Positions 39,085 to 48,149 of a stretch of 64,000 nt of DNA are shown piece by piece (position 1 is the stretch's first letter; each line of letters opens with the position of its first letter). The DNA is from Cellvibrio sp. PSBB023. GTDB lineage: Bacteria > Pseudomonadota > Gammaproteobacteria > Pseudomonadales > Cellvibrionaceae. The stretch is taken from assembly GCF_002007605.1 (NCBI RefSeq), contig NZ_CP019799.1, positions 682,001-746,000 on the forward strand, read 5' to 3'. The position numbers and the translations under genes were made by a program. The notes beneath the pieces were generated by a model, which was given only the letters and a program-made list of their open reading frames with translations, was not told the origin of the DNA and did no database searches.

Positions 39085-40896
39085 ATGGCATTTTTTACCC
39101 CAAGTCCCAAGGCGTTATGCGCTGTTGTTTTCGCAGCAGCGACGCTGGGTAGTGTTTCTCTGCTGAGTGGTTGCAGCAAGGGGGACAGCACTGCGTCTTC
39201 AGCCTCCGCATCAATAGCGGCCACCAGCAATTCGTCGCCCGCTGTTGCAGCCTTGGGCATCAGGTTGAATCAACTTGGGTTCCTGCCCGGTTCGGCCAAG
39301 TGGGCGTTAGTGCCTGCCGTAGCGGCAAGTCGCTTCAGTGTGATTGATGTTGCCAGTGGCGAAGAAGTCTATGGCGGTGACCTGATGCCTGCGGCCACAT
39401 GGGAACCGGCAGAAGAGTCCGTACAGCGGGCCGATTTTTCGCAGTTAACGCGTGCAGGGGAATATCAATTGCGCGTCGCTGGTGTGGCGGATTCGCGCCC
39501 ATTCAAAATCGCCGAGGATGCTTACGTTGCGTTGAATGCGGCTAGCATCAAGGCGTTTTATTTCAATCGCAATAGTGCGGAGCTGCTGGCAGAGCATGCC
39601 GGTATTTATGCGCGCCCATTGGGGCACCCGGACACCCATGTACTGGTACATGCTTCGGCAGCCAGTGCTGAGCGTCCCGAAGGCACGGTCATCGCCAGTC
39701 CCAAAGGGTGGTATGACGCTGGTGACTACAACAAATACATTGTGAACTCCGGTATTTCTACCTATTCGCTTCTGGCGGCCTATGAGCACTTTCCTGAGTT
39801 CTTTGTCGGGCAGAATCTGAACATTCCTGAAAGCGGTGATGCCATTCCTGACCTGCTCAATGAAGCCTTGTGGAATCTTGAATGGATGTTGACCATGCAG
39901 GACCCTCATGATGGTGGTGTCTATCACAAGCTCACCAATAAGCGGTTTGATGGTGTGGTGATGCCCCATGAGGCGACCAGTGAGCGCTATGTTGTACAAA
40001 AATCGACTGCAGCAGCGCTGGATTTTGCGGCAGTAATGGCAACTGCTAGCCGTGTGTTGGCAAAGTATGAGGAGCAGTTGCCGGGTATGTCTGCTCGAAT
40101 GCTGGCGGCAGCAGAATCGGCATGGCAATGGGCGCAGGCAAATCCCGCGGTGATTTACCAGCAACCGGAGGACATCAAAACCGGTGAATATGGCGATCGC
40201 CAGTTGGACGACGAGTTCTTCTGGGCGGCGTCTGAGTTATACATCGCTACCCGCAATGACAGTTATTACGCAGCCTCCAAAGCAGCCAGTACCAGTGCAA
40301 CCGTTCCCTCATGGGGCGATGTGCGCAGTTTAGGGTGGATTTCGCTGGCGCATCATCGCGCTCAGCTGAGTGAGGTGGCCGATCAGGAGTTGATTGTTGG
40401 TCGCATTGAAACTCTGGCGAAACAATTGCGATCTGTGTGGTCTGGCTCAGCCTATGGCGTGACTATGCAAACCGAGGATTTTATTTGGGGGAGCAACTCG
40501 GTAGCTTTGGGGCAGGGCATGATATTGCTACAGGCCTATCGTTTGAATGGTGAGCGCGATTATCTGGATGCTGCGCAGTCAGCGCTGGATTATGTGCTGG
40601 GGCGCAACGCAGTGGATACCGCATTTGTCACCGGATTTGGTCAGCAATCCACTCTACATCCACACCACCGTCCCTCAGGTGCAGATGGTATAGAAGCGCC
40701 CATTCCCGGTTTTATTGCAGGGGGCCCACAACCGCGCCAGCAGGATAAAGATGATTGCTCGGAGGCTTATCCCTCCGCTATTCCTGCCAAATCCTACCTC
40801 GATCACTATTGCAGTTATGCCAGCAACGAGATTGCGATTAACTGGAATGCGCCACTGGTTTATGTGTCAGCAGCGCTGCAAGTGCTGACCCAATAA
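39085..40896 (+). CDS. Glycoside hydrolase family 9 enzyme, lipoprotein (endoglucanase-type)
   Basis: The protein has 603 residues. The lipobox LLSGC with Cys30 and Ser at +2 predicts an outer-membrane lipoprotein. An N-terminal Ig-like CelD_N domain (about 50-135) with IRLNQLGFLPGSAKWALV is followed by the (alpha/alpha)6 barrel. Catalytic features of family 9 are present: D211 and D214 in WYDAGDYNK (base) and E582 in SNEIAINWN (acid), with the HHRPSGADG substrate-binding segment. It hydrolyses beta-1,4-glucan; a surface-bound enzyme of this kind would fit a cellulose-degrading Cellvibrio. GGAGAG lies before the ATG. There is no carbohydrate-binding module. Confidence 0.92.
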   Translation: MAFFTPSPKALCAVVFAAATLGSVSLLSGCSKGDSTASSASASIAATSNSSPAVAALGIRLNQLGFLPGSAKWALVPAVAASRFSVIDVASGEEVYGGDLMPAATWEPAEESVQRADFSQLTRAGEYQLRVAGVADSRPFKIAEDAYVALNAASIKAFYFNRNSAELLAEHAGIYARPLGHPDTHVLVHASAASAERPEGTVIASPKGWYDAGDYNKYIVNSGISTYSLLAAYEHFPEFFVGQNLNIPESGDAIPDLLNEALWNLEWMLTMQDPHDGGVYHKLTNKRFDGVVMPHEATSERYVVQKSTAAALDFAAVMATASRVLAKYEEQLPGMSARMLAAAESAWQWAQANPAVIYQQPEDIKTGEYGDRQLDDEFFWAASELYIATRNDSYYAASKAASTSATVPSWGDVRSLGWISLAHHRAQLSEVADQELIVGRIETLAKQLRSVWSGSAYGVTMQTEDFIWGSNSVALGQGMILLQAYRLNGERDYLDAAQSALDYVLGRNAVDTAFVTGFGQQSTLHPHHRPSGADGIEAPIPGFIAGGPQPRQQDKDDCSEAYPSAIPAKSYLDHYCSYASNEIAINWNAPLVYVSAALQVLTQ

Positions 40897-41754
40897 TTAT
40901 TGATTAAATTGCATCGTTTTAGGCAGCTCCGCGATTAAGCGTTGCTGGCTAAAGGGGCAAATAAATTCCAGTCGATAGGCCAGGAGCTGTAAACCCACAT
41001 TGGCTTTGGTGCCATAAACACGGTCGCCCACAATCGGGTGGCCGATGTTGGCAAGGTGGCGGCGAATCTGGTGTTTGCGGCCAGTCTCAATAGTGATATC
41101 CAGCAGCGTCTTATTGTGTTCAGTGCGGACTTTGTGAAGGTGAGTGATGGCCGATTTACCATCCAGTGCCTCGCTCAGTGTTAAGCCGCTTGATGGAATT
41201 TCACAATCTCCTGTTACCCAGGCTTGATAAGACTTGTGCATGTCGCGCGCCTGAAACAGCGTGGATAATTTGCCAGCGGCTTGGCTATCGTGTGCGAGCA
41301 TTATTAATCCACTTGCGTCGCCATCCAAACGGTGCACTAAAAAGCACTCGCGTTGCGTGCGCCCTTGAGTAAATTGTCCATTCACTTCAACCCACCGTAA
41401 AATGCTACAGTGATCGCCCCATTGGGAGCCCTGCGAAAGCATACCCGGCGGCTTGAACCAAATACTGTAATTGCCCGCATCGTGAATCAGCGTGGCCGTT
41501 TCCGGTTTGCGCGCAAGCACTTGTTCGTCGTAAAAAAACTGAATGCGCGACCCCTTGTATAAAACCTTGGTTGCACGACGCAAACGCAGGGTTTTGCCCT
41601 TGAGTGTCCACCAAACAGCGCCTTTATTCATCGCATCTTTAATGCGCTGCTTGGACAACCCAGTACCCTCTGCCAATAAATCGAGCGCAGTTTGTTCGGC
41701 TTGAGTGACAGTAAATTCAAATTTTTGTGGTATTTCAAATGAAGTATCGGACAT
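40897..41754 (-). CDS. RluA-family pseudouridine synthase
   Basis: The protein has 285 residues. It has an N-terminal S4-like part (about 15-75) and the RluA catalytic domain with HRLDGDASGLIMLAH (catalytic Asp) and ETGRKHQIRRHLANIGHPIVGD. It isomerises uridine in rRNA or tRNA; which site cannot be told from this sequence (TruC/RluA-like). Its stop codon lies directly against the stop of the convergent GH9 gene, without a spacer or terminator, so transcripts probably run into each other. Confidence 0.9.
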   Translation of the reverse strand: MSDTSFEIPQKFEFTVTQAEQTALDLLAEGTGLSKQRIKDAMNKGAVWWTLKGKTLRLRRATKVLYKGSRIQFFYDEQVLARKPETATLIHDAGNYSIWFKPPGMLSQGSQWGDHCSILRWVEVNGQFTQGRTQRECFLVHRLDGDASGLIMLAHDSQAAGKLSTLFQARDMHKSYQAWVTGDCEIPSSGLTLSEALDGKSAITHLHKVRTEHNKTLLDITIETGRKHQIRRHLANIGHPIVGDRVYGTKANVGLQLLAYRLEFICPFSQQRLIAELPKTMQFNQ

Positions 41755-41782
41755 TGGTTAGCTTTGATAAGTGAGAAAAACG

Positions 41783-42319
41783 GTGGCAGAAAAGGCAACG
41801 ATTTATAAAGCAACAATTACCTTGGCAGATATGGATCGCAGTGTATATGGCGATTATAACCTGACTGTCGCACTGCATCCGTCGGAGACGGTGGAGCGGA
41901 TGATGGTGCGCATTCTAGCCTTTTGTTACTGCGCTGCGGAAAATTTAACCTTCACTAAAGGTCTCTCATCCATGGAAGAGCCCGATCTGTGGTTAAAGCA
42001 CGATAACGGCACCATTTTGCAGTGGATTGAAGTGGGTCAACCGGCGCCTGATCGGCTGAAAAAAGCATCGAGCCAGGCGCAAGCGGTGCATGTATTTAGT
42101 TATGGTCGCGGCATGGATGTTTGGTGGAGAACCAACAGTGCCGCTATTCGTGCCTTGCCCAAAGTGACCATTCACCATTTTGCGGCAGATGAGTTACAAC
42201 AACTTTGCGCCTTGGCTGACAAGACCATGAAATTAACGGTGACTATTACCGAAACTATTGCCTATGTGTCATCAGCTACCGAAAATGTCGCGCTGAGCCT
42301 GCGCGATATGCCTCAATGA
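41783..42319 (+). CDS. yaeQ: YaeQ family protein
   Basis: This 178-residue protein has a PD-(D/E)XK-like fold. It has the family opening KATIYKATITLADMDRSVYGDYNLTV and the core LWLKHDNGTILQWIEVGQP. The GTG at 41783 gives an N-terminus like other YaeQ proteins; another GTG at 41771 would add four residues. The biological role is unresolved (once linked to RfaH, later disputed). It is followed by cnoX after 31 bases. Confidence 0.85.
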   Translation: MAEKATIYKATITLADMDRSVYGDYNLTVALHPSETVERMMVRILAFCYCAAENLTFTKGLSSMEEPDLWLKHDNGTILQWIEVGQPAPDRLKKASSQAQAVHVFSYGRGMDVWWRTNSAAIRALPKVTIHHFAADELQQLCALADKTMKLTVTITETIAYVSSATENVALSLRDMPQ

Positions 42320-42350
42320 CAGATGGAAACCTATCAGGATTAACCGCCCC

Positions 42351-43235
42351 ATGAATATGACGAGCACTACAATGAACAGCCCTTTGTTAACCACTGTCGA
42401 CATCACGATCGACAACGCCCAGCAATACTTGATTGATGAGTCCTTCAATCGCCCGGTGGTGATTGATTTTTGGGCAGAGTGGTGTGGGCCGTGCAAAAAT
42501 CTGATGCCGATTTTGGAAAAACTGGCTACTGAATACGCGGGCGCTTTTTTATTGGCCAAGGTGAATGCGGATGATCAGCAAATGATTTCATCGCAGTTTG
42601 GTGTGCGCAGTTTGCCCACTGTCATGGTGATGAAGGACGGTCAACCGGTTGATGGTTTTGCCGGTGCCTTGCCGGAAGTGCAGGTGCGCGATTTGCTTGC
42701 CAAATACTTGCCAAAACCTTGGGAGGCGCCGCTGCAACAAGCAAAGGATTTGATAGTGCAAGCACAATATAGTGAAGCCTTACCGCTGTTGCGTCAGGCT
42801 TATGAGCAATCCAATAATTTGGCAGCCATTGGTTTATTGATTGCCCAATGTCATTTGGAATTAAATCGTATTGATAATGCAGAAGCGATTTTGTCCACCA
42901 TAAAAATGGTCGACCAGGACAGCTTTTATGAACAGTTAATAGCGCAGGTGGCGCTAAAAAAACAAGCGGCTAAAACACCGGAATTATCGGCACTTGAAGC
43001 TGCACATTCGGCGGCGCCGGAGGATTTGCAGGTGCGTTTGCAGTTGGCGTTGCAGTACCATCAAGAGGCAGAGCATCGCTTGGCACTGGAGCATTTGTTA
43101 GCGATTTTGCGTAAGGATCGCCAATTTGCGGAAGGCGAGGCGCGTCAGTCGTTTAATGCAATTCTCGCTTCGCTGGGGAAGGCAGATCCTCTGGCAATTG
43201 AGTTCCAGCGGAAATTATTTACCTTGCTTTACTAG
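42351..43235 (+). CDS. cnoX: Thioredoxin-fold co-chaperone CnoX/YbbN
   Basis: The protein has 294 residues. The N-terminal thioredoxin domain (about 25-120) carries WCGPCKNLMP; the C-terminal half has TPR-like helical repeats (about 130-290) ending near LGKADPLAIEFQRKL. This matches CnoX/YbbN, which protects proteins from oxidative damage and hands them to GroEL or DnaK. The active site is CGPC, whereas E. coli YbbN has SQHC, so a redox-active form is expected. It is cytoplasmic and probably transcribed with yaeQ. Confidence 0.92.
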   Translation: MNMTSTTMNSPLLTTVDITIDNAQQYLIDESFNRPVVIDFWAEWCGPCKNLMPILEKLATEYAGAFLLAKVNADDQQMISSQFGVRSLPTVMVMKDGQPVDGFAGALPEVQVRDLLAKYLPKPWEAPLQQAKDLIVQAQYSEALPLLRQAYEQSNNLAAIGLLIAQCHLELNRIDNAEAILSTIKMVDQDSFYEQLIAQVALKKQAAKTPELSALEAAHSAAPEDLQVRLQLALQYHQEAEHRLALEHLLAILRKDRQFAEGEARQSFNAILASLGKADPLAIEFQRKLFTLLY

Positions 43236-43373
43236 GCTTTACCTGCAGTCAAATGGTTGTTATTACAAAAAGTGGGTACACTGGTACGGCTGTAAAAATA
43301 CTGTAAACACGCCGCATGAGCTGTGCTAAACCTTGGTAGCAGTTGCGCTACTGCTAGAGGATTTTGATAGACA

Positions 43374-44315
43374 ATGAGTAATCGCTATTCCCTGATCGCA
43401 TGTGTTGCCATGGTCGTTTTGGCTATGGCCGGGTGCGGCAAAGGTAAAGAGGAAGCTAAAGACTTGCCTCACTTTTGCAAGCAGGATGGTTCCCGCCTGC
43501 TGATCAAACAGGGCAAGATGCGGTTGGAGATAATGCCCAAAATTGGTGGCCGCATTTCTTCACTTCAATATGCTGGCCACGAAATACTGGTGCCTATTGT
43601 CGATCTGGATAAAGTAACCGATTGGGGCACTGTGCTCTGGTCCAGCCCACAAACTGATTGGGGGTGGCCGCCTATTGATGTGCTGGATAACAAACCCTAT
43701 CGCCTGAGCACTGAAGATGACAAAGTGGTGCTCACCAGTGAAATTGATGGCCGTACCGGTTATCAATTCACCAAAACCTACCGTCCCGATGGTGAAGATC
43801 GTATCGCCATTGATTACCGCATCACCAATCGCAGTAATGAACGCAAAAATGTAGCGCCGCTGGAAGTAACGCGCTTACCCTCATCGGGCAGTTTATTTTT
43901 CCCCAGTGGTGAAGGTGAGGTGTCCAACGGGTTGTTTTATCCGTTAGACGTGCAGATGATTGATGAGCTCACCTGGTTTGATTACGACAAGAAAAAAATT
44001 CGTACTGATCATCATAAAATGATGCAGGACGGCAAAGAGGGCTGGATGGCCTATGTCGACAAAGGTTACTTGTTGGTAAAAGAATTCAACGACAGTCCTG
44101 CAGGTACTACTGCCAAAGGCGAAAACGAAATAGAAATCTTTGCCCATGTTGATCATGTGTTTATCGAAATGAAACAGCAGGCGTCACTGGTGGCATTGGA
44201 GCCGGGGCAGTATTTGGATTGGACTGTCATTTGGCATGTAAAAAAGCTGCCGGATGATCTCGTACAAAACCCGACACCCCAAGCGCTGGCGACATATGTG
44301 CGCAGTCTGTTGTAA
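43374..44315 (+). CDS. DUF4380 lipoprotein (galactose-mutarotase-like fold)
   Basis: The protein has 313 residues with a lipobox LAMAGC near residue 21, so it is probably lipid-anchored. The mature part is beta-rich with MRLEIMPKIGGRISSLQYAG and WGTVLWSSPQTDWGWPPIDV, typical of DUF4380, a family related to aldose epimerases and found in polysaccharide-using bacteria. A carbohydrate-related role is likely but unproved. It is a single gene with a terminator 22 bases after the stop. Confidence 0.85.
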   Translation: MSNRYSLIACVAMVVLAMAGCGKGKEEAKDLPHFCKQDGSRLLIKQGKMRLEIMPKIGGRISSLQYAGHEILVPIVDLDKVTDWGTVLWSSPQTDWGWPPIDVLDNKPYRLSTEDDKVVLTSEIDGRTGYQFTKTYRPDGEDRIAIDYRITNRSNERKNVAPLEVTRLPSSGSLFFPSGEGEVSNGLFYPLDVQMIDELTWFDYDKKKIRTDHHKMMQDGKEGWMAYVDKGYLLVKEFNDSPAGTTAKGENEIEIFAHVDHVFIEMKQQASLVALEPGQYLDWTVIWHVKKLPDDLVQNPTPQALATYVRSLL

Positions 44316-44336
44316 GTGCATAGATGATTGATGCCC

Positions 44337-44370
44337 ATAAAAAACGCCGCAGTGATGCGGCGTTTTTTAT
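44337..44370. terminator. Bidirectional rho-independent terminator
   Basis: A 14-bp perfect stem (44337-44350 with 44357-44370) with a 6-base loop and flanking A and T runs. It lies between the DUF4380 gene and the convergent ylqF. Confidence 0.92.
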
Positions 44371-44385
44371 GGAGCATTGAAAAAA

Positions 44386-45324
44386 TCAGCGGCGATTTTT
44401 GCGTGTTTTCAAACGGCGAATGCGGTCGGCTTCTTCCTTTTCGATTTTCTTGCGCTCGTCCTCTTCTTTGGCGCGCAATACTTCCTCTTGTGTCATTTCC
44501 GGGGTTTCCCAGCTGATTGGCCCGAGTAAACCGGCGCGCAGTTCGGTAATTAAAATCGATGCAACTTTTTGAATTTCTACACCGCCACCTTTGCGTGTGC
44601 AGCCGCGTTTTACACCAATGGCATCCAATAATTCCAGATCCGTCTCCGGCAATTCGTTCAAGCCGTAACGGGTTTTGAGGGCGTCCGGGTAGGCCTTGAG
44701 TAAATACTCGGCGGCGTAGAGGGCGATATCGGCGTAATCAAACACAGTGTCTTTAATGGCGCCGGTAATCGCCAGGCGATAGCCGCAGGACGGTGGTGAT
44801 AATTTGGGCCATAAAAAACCCGGTGTGTCGGTCAGGAGAATACCGTGTTCCAATTTAATTTTTTGCTGGGCCTTGGTCACGCCAGCCTCGTTGCCGGTTT
44901 TGGCAATAACACGACCAGCCAAGGTATTGATGATGGTGGATTTGCCCACGTTGGGGATGCCCATAATCATCACCCGCGCCGGGCGCACTTCGCGCTGGCG
45001 TTCGCTCACCAGTGAAGTGCACAGGTTTAGCAAGTTGCGAATTTGATCGGGGCGCTGTTGGCTCACGGGTAGGGCTTTTACGCCTTTTTCCTGCTCCATT
45101 TTATCTACCCAGAGTGCAGTAATTGCCGGGTCGGCCAAATCGGCTTTGTTGAGCAGTTTGATGAGTGGAGTGTCGCCACGCAAACTGGGAACCAATGGGT
45201 TTTCGCTGGAAAAAGGGATGCGTGCGTCGATGACTTCTATCACCACATCCACATGAGGCATGACTTCCGCAATTTCTTTGCGGGCCTTGTGCATGTGGCC
45301 GGGGAACCAATTAATTGTTGACAT
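44386..45324 (-). CDS. ylqF: Ribosome biogenesis GTPase YlqF/RbgA
   Basis: The protein has 312 residues. It has the family's circularly permuted GTPase order: LNKADLADP (G4) comes first, then GIPNVGKSTIINTL (G1), then LLTDTPGFLWP (G3). The C-terminus is basic and ends RLKTRKNRR. RbgA-type proteins act in late 50S subunit assembly. The opening INWFPGHMHKARKEI is typical. Downstream of it lies the small gene at 45357, separated by about 30 bases on the same strand. Confidence 0.92.
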   Translation of the reverse strand: MSTINWFPGHMHKARKEIAEVMPHVDVVIEVIDARIPFSSENPLVPSLRGDTPLIKLLNKADLADPAITALWVDKMEQEKGVKALPVSQQRPDQIRNLLNLCTSLVSERQREVRPARVMIMGIPNVGKSTIINTLAGRVIAKTGNEAGVTKAQQKIKLEHGILLTDTPGFLWPKLSPPSCGYRLAITGAIKDTVFDYADIALYAAEYLLKAYPDALKTRYGLNELPETDLELLDAIGVKRGCTRKGGGVEIQKVASILITELRAGLLGPISWETPEMTQEEVLRAKEEDERKKIEKEEADRIRRLKTRKNRR

Positions 45325-45356
45325 GAATTACTCGGGTATCGGAAGAGGGTAGGTGC

Positions 45357-45677
45357 TTAGGCAAAACTGTCGAGCGGTTCATCGCGATTAAAATGATGCA
45401 GCAGCAAGCATTCATCATCGGTTTCGCCTTCGCATATCACAATAGAAACGGGGGCAATGTAAGGCGCGTAAGTATGATCCAGATAAAGCGCGTGTTGCAG
45501 TTCTTGCCAGAGCTGTGCGGGGAACTCGGTGAAAAAGTTGAAGCTTAAAAAGAGCTTTCCTTTTTCTTCAATCGCATCCACTTCGGGGGAGCGAATGGGG
45601 CGAACACGTTCCAAAAAAGCAGTGCGATCAAAGTCGCGTGCATGTTTGGGAGAAATTTGAATGCTAATGCATTGCAT
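45357..45677 (-). CDS. Conserved hypothetical protein
   Basis: The protein has 106 residues starting at the ATG at 45677; an in-frame extension to 45692 is less likely. It has no signal peptide, no membrane segment and no recognised motif. It is acidic with the segments FLSFNFFTEFPAQLWQEL and SIVICEGETDDECLLLHHF. It precedes ylqF on the same strand with a 32-base gap, so they may be co-transcribed. The function is unknown. Confidence 0.7.
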   Translation of the reverse strand: MQCISIQISPKHARDFDRTAFLERVRPIRSPEVDAIEEKGKLFLSFNFFTEFPAQLWQELQHALYLDHTYAPYIAPVSIVICEGETDDECLLLHHFNRDEPLDSFA

Positions 45678-45784
45678 GGAGACGATCCTCAACGGCTAGT
45701 TGCATGATTATACAGAAAGCGCTGCCAGCGCGGCGGAAATCGCAGCGACCCCATATGGCACGTAACCGGTTTCAGCTATGATGT

Positions 45785-47023
45785 ATGCCCGTCATTGATC
45801 ATTCGGTAGTTGTTGTGTCTTCTCCCTTATTTCGTCCTGCGGCATTGGGTATTTACCTGTTGTTTTTTTGCGCGGGTATTGTCGGTGCCTTGGTATTGCC
45901 AACCTTCAGTCTTTTTCTGGCGAAAGAGATCGGTGTTCGCCCTTTATTGGTCGGCCTGGTTTTCGCGGGCATTGCGCTGGCGAGTATTGGGTACAACCAC
46001 TGGATTGGTCACTGGTCCGACAAGCTTACCGACCGCCGCCCATTGGTGGCTATTTTTTGTGTGTTGGGTGCCATTGCCTGCGTGATTTTTGCCTTGTCCC
46101 GTCACTATTGGCTGGTGGCTAGCATTGCGGTTGTTGTCTTCAGTTTATCCATGGTGTCGTTTTCGCAAATCATGGCCTATAGCCTGGATTATGCCGAGGC
46201 AGAAATTCCTCCCGACCGCATTCCGCTGTTTAATGCCATCATGCGCGCGCAAATTGCATTTGCCTGGGTAGCTGGTCCACCCGTTGGATTTTTATTGGCT
46301 ACCTATTACAGCTTTAGCTTGAGTTACTCCGTTGCCGCAGGGTTGTATGTGTTGGTGGCCATGGCCAGTTTCAAACTCTTGCCGCGCCTGCCGGGCAAGG
46401 CGCGCCAGAGTGACCACAGCAATACGCCTGTGTCACTGCCTCCTTTAGTGCCCGCTGTCAGGCAGTCGCTGTGGTTTTGCGCACTTGCTTTCTCGCTGAT
46501 GTGGGGCGTGAATAATGCCTACCTGATTAGCCTGCCGATTCATCTCAAGGATAATTTGCACATAGATGCCCAATGGATGGGATGGATCATGGGTACTACC
46601 GCCGCACTTGAGGTGCCCTTCATGTTGCTGGCAGGGCACTATGCCAGCCGTTTTCGGCTGGTTAATTTAATCCGCTGTGCTGGTGTTGCAGCCTTGTGTT
46701 TGTATTTGGGTGTTTATGTGGCGACCACCTTGTGGCACCTGTTTGTGCTGCAAATTTTCAATGCCATTTTTATTGGATTGCTGGCGGGCGTCGGCGTTTC
46801 TGTGATCCAGGCGTTAATGCCTGGTCGTTCTGGTGGTGCATCGGCGCTTTATACCAACACTACGCATATCGGCAATTTATTCAGCAGTTTGCTAGTTGGC
46901 GTGGTGGCTGATTATTTTGGGTATCACCAAATATTTATTGTAAATGTAGCCTTGGTGATAGTAGCCATTTGGGCTTTTGGTAAGGTGCGGTCAGCGCGCG
47001 AGTTGGCTTTACCTCACCAATAA
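45785..47023 (+). CDS. MFS transporter, sugar efflux (SetA/SetB)-like
   Basis: This 412-residue integral membrane protein has 12 predicted helices. The first loop SDKLTDRRPLVA is the major facilitator motif A, and the region VISLPIHLK-equivalent (NNAYLISLPIHLKDN) together with GVSVIQALMPGRSGGASALY fits the SetA/SetB sugar efflux branch. It exports sugars or related compounds in that branch; the actual substrate is not known. The gene is divergent from the small hypothetical gene at 45357. Confidence 0.85.
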   Translation: MPVIDHSVVVVSSPLFRPAALGIYLLFFCAGIVGALVLPTFSLFLAKEIGVRPLLVGLVFAGIALASIGYNHWIGHWSDKLTDRRPLVAIFCVLGAIACVIFALSRHYWLVASIAVVVFSLSMVSFSQIMAYSLDYAEAEIPPDRIPLFNAIMRAQIAFAWVAGPPVGFLLATYYSFSLSYSVAAGLYVLVAMASFKLLPRLPGKARQSDHSNTPVSLPPLVPAVRQSLWFCALAFSLMWGVNNAYLISLPIHLKDNLHIDAQWMGWIMGTTAALEVPFMLLAGHYASRFRLVNLIRCAGVAALCLYLGVYVATTLWHLFVLQIFNAIFIGLLAGVGVSVIQALMPGRSGGASALYTNTTHIGNLFSSLLVGVVADYFGYHQIFIVNVALVIVAIWAFGKVRSARELALPHQ

Positions 47024-47046
47024 CCTGCGCGATGGAGGAGTGGGTA

Positions 47047-47679
47047 TTACACCTCCTCCTCATTTAATAATTTTTCCAGGTCTTCCACGCTCATCGCAAA
47101 AAGGCGATGGCGTAATTCCGCTTCTATTTGCGGCATCAAACCCTTAATGACCTCATCCACCAATGCCTGCCGCGGCTTGTTAATTTTGTTAGCGATGTTT
47201 TTAGTGGCATTGACAATTTTTTTGGCTGTTTCGTATTCAAACAGCGGCGGTGGATTGTTGCCGTGCAAGCGTTCGCGAATATGCTGTGGCAAAAATGGAT
47301 TTTCCCCGCTGGCTTTGGCGAGCGGGCGCGGTGCATGGGTTTCCATTGCTGCACCAAAGGATGGCTTATGACTGCTCAGGTGCGATGCAAATCCTGGTTT
47401 TTTATCGAGTATTGCGTGTGAGGGTGTTGTCAGGTCGTCTTCAAACAGTGAAGTTTGCCCCTGTAGCACAGCAGGATTATGGTGAGTCAGAGGCTGTTCC
47501 GCCGCCGCGTATGGTGAGTGATTAACTATTCCCACAAGGGGTTCCGTAATCCCCTCATCAACGTGATGGCTGTCGTCAAGGGTTTGCAATATAGGGATGT
47601 CGTCATCCTCCAGCAGAAGTCCTTTAATCGACTCCAGTTCTTGTAAAATCTCGGCTTTGGTTTTATTGGTGTTGGCCAT
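47047..47679 (-). CDS. Conserved hypothetical protein next to holC
   Basis: The protein has 210 residues, soluble, with an acidic and low-complexity middle (about 20-110). A more conserved C-terminal part contains LPQHIRERLHGNNPP and a helical end EIELRHRLFAMSVEDLEKLLNEEE-like. Genes of this type lie next to holC in pseudomonads; a link with replication is guilt by association. The coding end faces the convergent MFS gene 23 bases away. Confidence 0.72.
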   Translation of the reverse strand: MANTNKTKAEILQELESIKGLLLEDDDIPILQTLDDSHHVDEGITEPLVGIVNHSPYAAAEQPLTHHNPAVLQGQTSLFEDDLTTPSHAILDKKPGFASHLSSHKPSFGAAMETHAPRPLAKASGENPFLPQHIRERLHGNNPPPLFEYETAKKIVNATKNIANKINKPRQALVDEVIKGLMPQIEAELRHRLFAMSVEDLEKLLNEEEV

Positions 47680-47725
47680 GATATTGGTTTACCTGATGCT
47701 CGGTGCAGGGCAAATAAGGTTGTGA

Positions 47726-48145
47726 TTATAATTTTCGGGTTTCGATTGGATAACCGCGCTGTTTATAAAAGCCAAAGCGCTCGCGGCTGGTTTGCAAGCT
47801 CCGAGGCTCCTGAATCACCACCTCACTCAACCGCTCAAAGCGGCTGAAGTAGGGCGGAATCGTTTTACTCAAGTTAAGCAATAAACCTTGATGATCTCCC
47901 GCTTCACTGCTGAAAGTGATTTCAACGGGCGCTGGCTTACCGGCGTTTATCAGTTGATGAGGCACAAAGCTCTCTGGCTTAAAGGTCCAGAGTAGGTCAT
48001 CGAACTGGCGCGCTTCAGTTTCATCATCCATTACCACCAGCGTGCGCATACCCATACGGTGTACCTTGTCGATCAGACGACAAGCAAACAACCAGCGGGC
48101 TTCGCTGGTTGCGTCGGGGAGCACATAAAAATCGATCTGGGTCAT
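47726..48145 (-). CDS. holC: DNA polymerase III subunit chi
   Basis: The chi subunit links the clamp loader to SSB. The 139-residue protein has the family pattern IDFYVLPDATSEARWLFACR and FDDLLWTFKPESFVPHQL, close to the usual size. It lies 4 bases after pepA on the same strand, the order pepA-holC known from pseudomonads. Confidence 0.94.
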   Translation of the reverse strand: MTQIDFYVLPDATSEARWLFACRLIDKVHRMGMRTLVVMDDETEARQFDDLLWTFKPESFVPHQLINAGKPAPVEITFSSEAGDHQGLLLNLSKTIPPYFSRFERLSEVVIQEPRSLQTSRERFGFYKQRGYPIETRKL

Positions 48146-48149
48146 TGGC

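Noticed and set aside
39445..40164. Long open frame on the minus strand inside the GH9 gene
   Set aside because: Antisense to a clear catalytic domain, no ribosome binding site, no recognisable domain; a by-product of GC-rich codon use.
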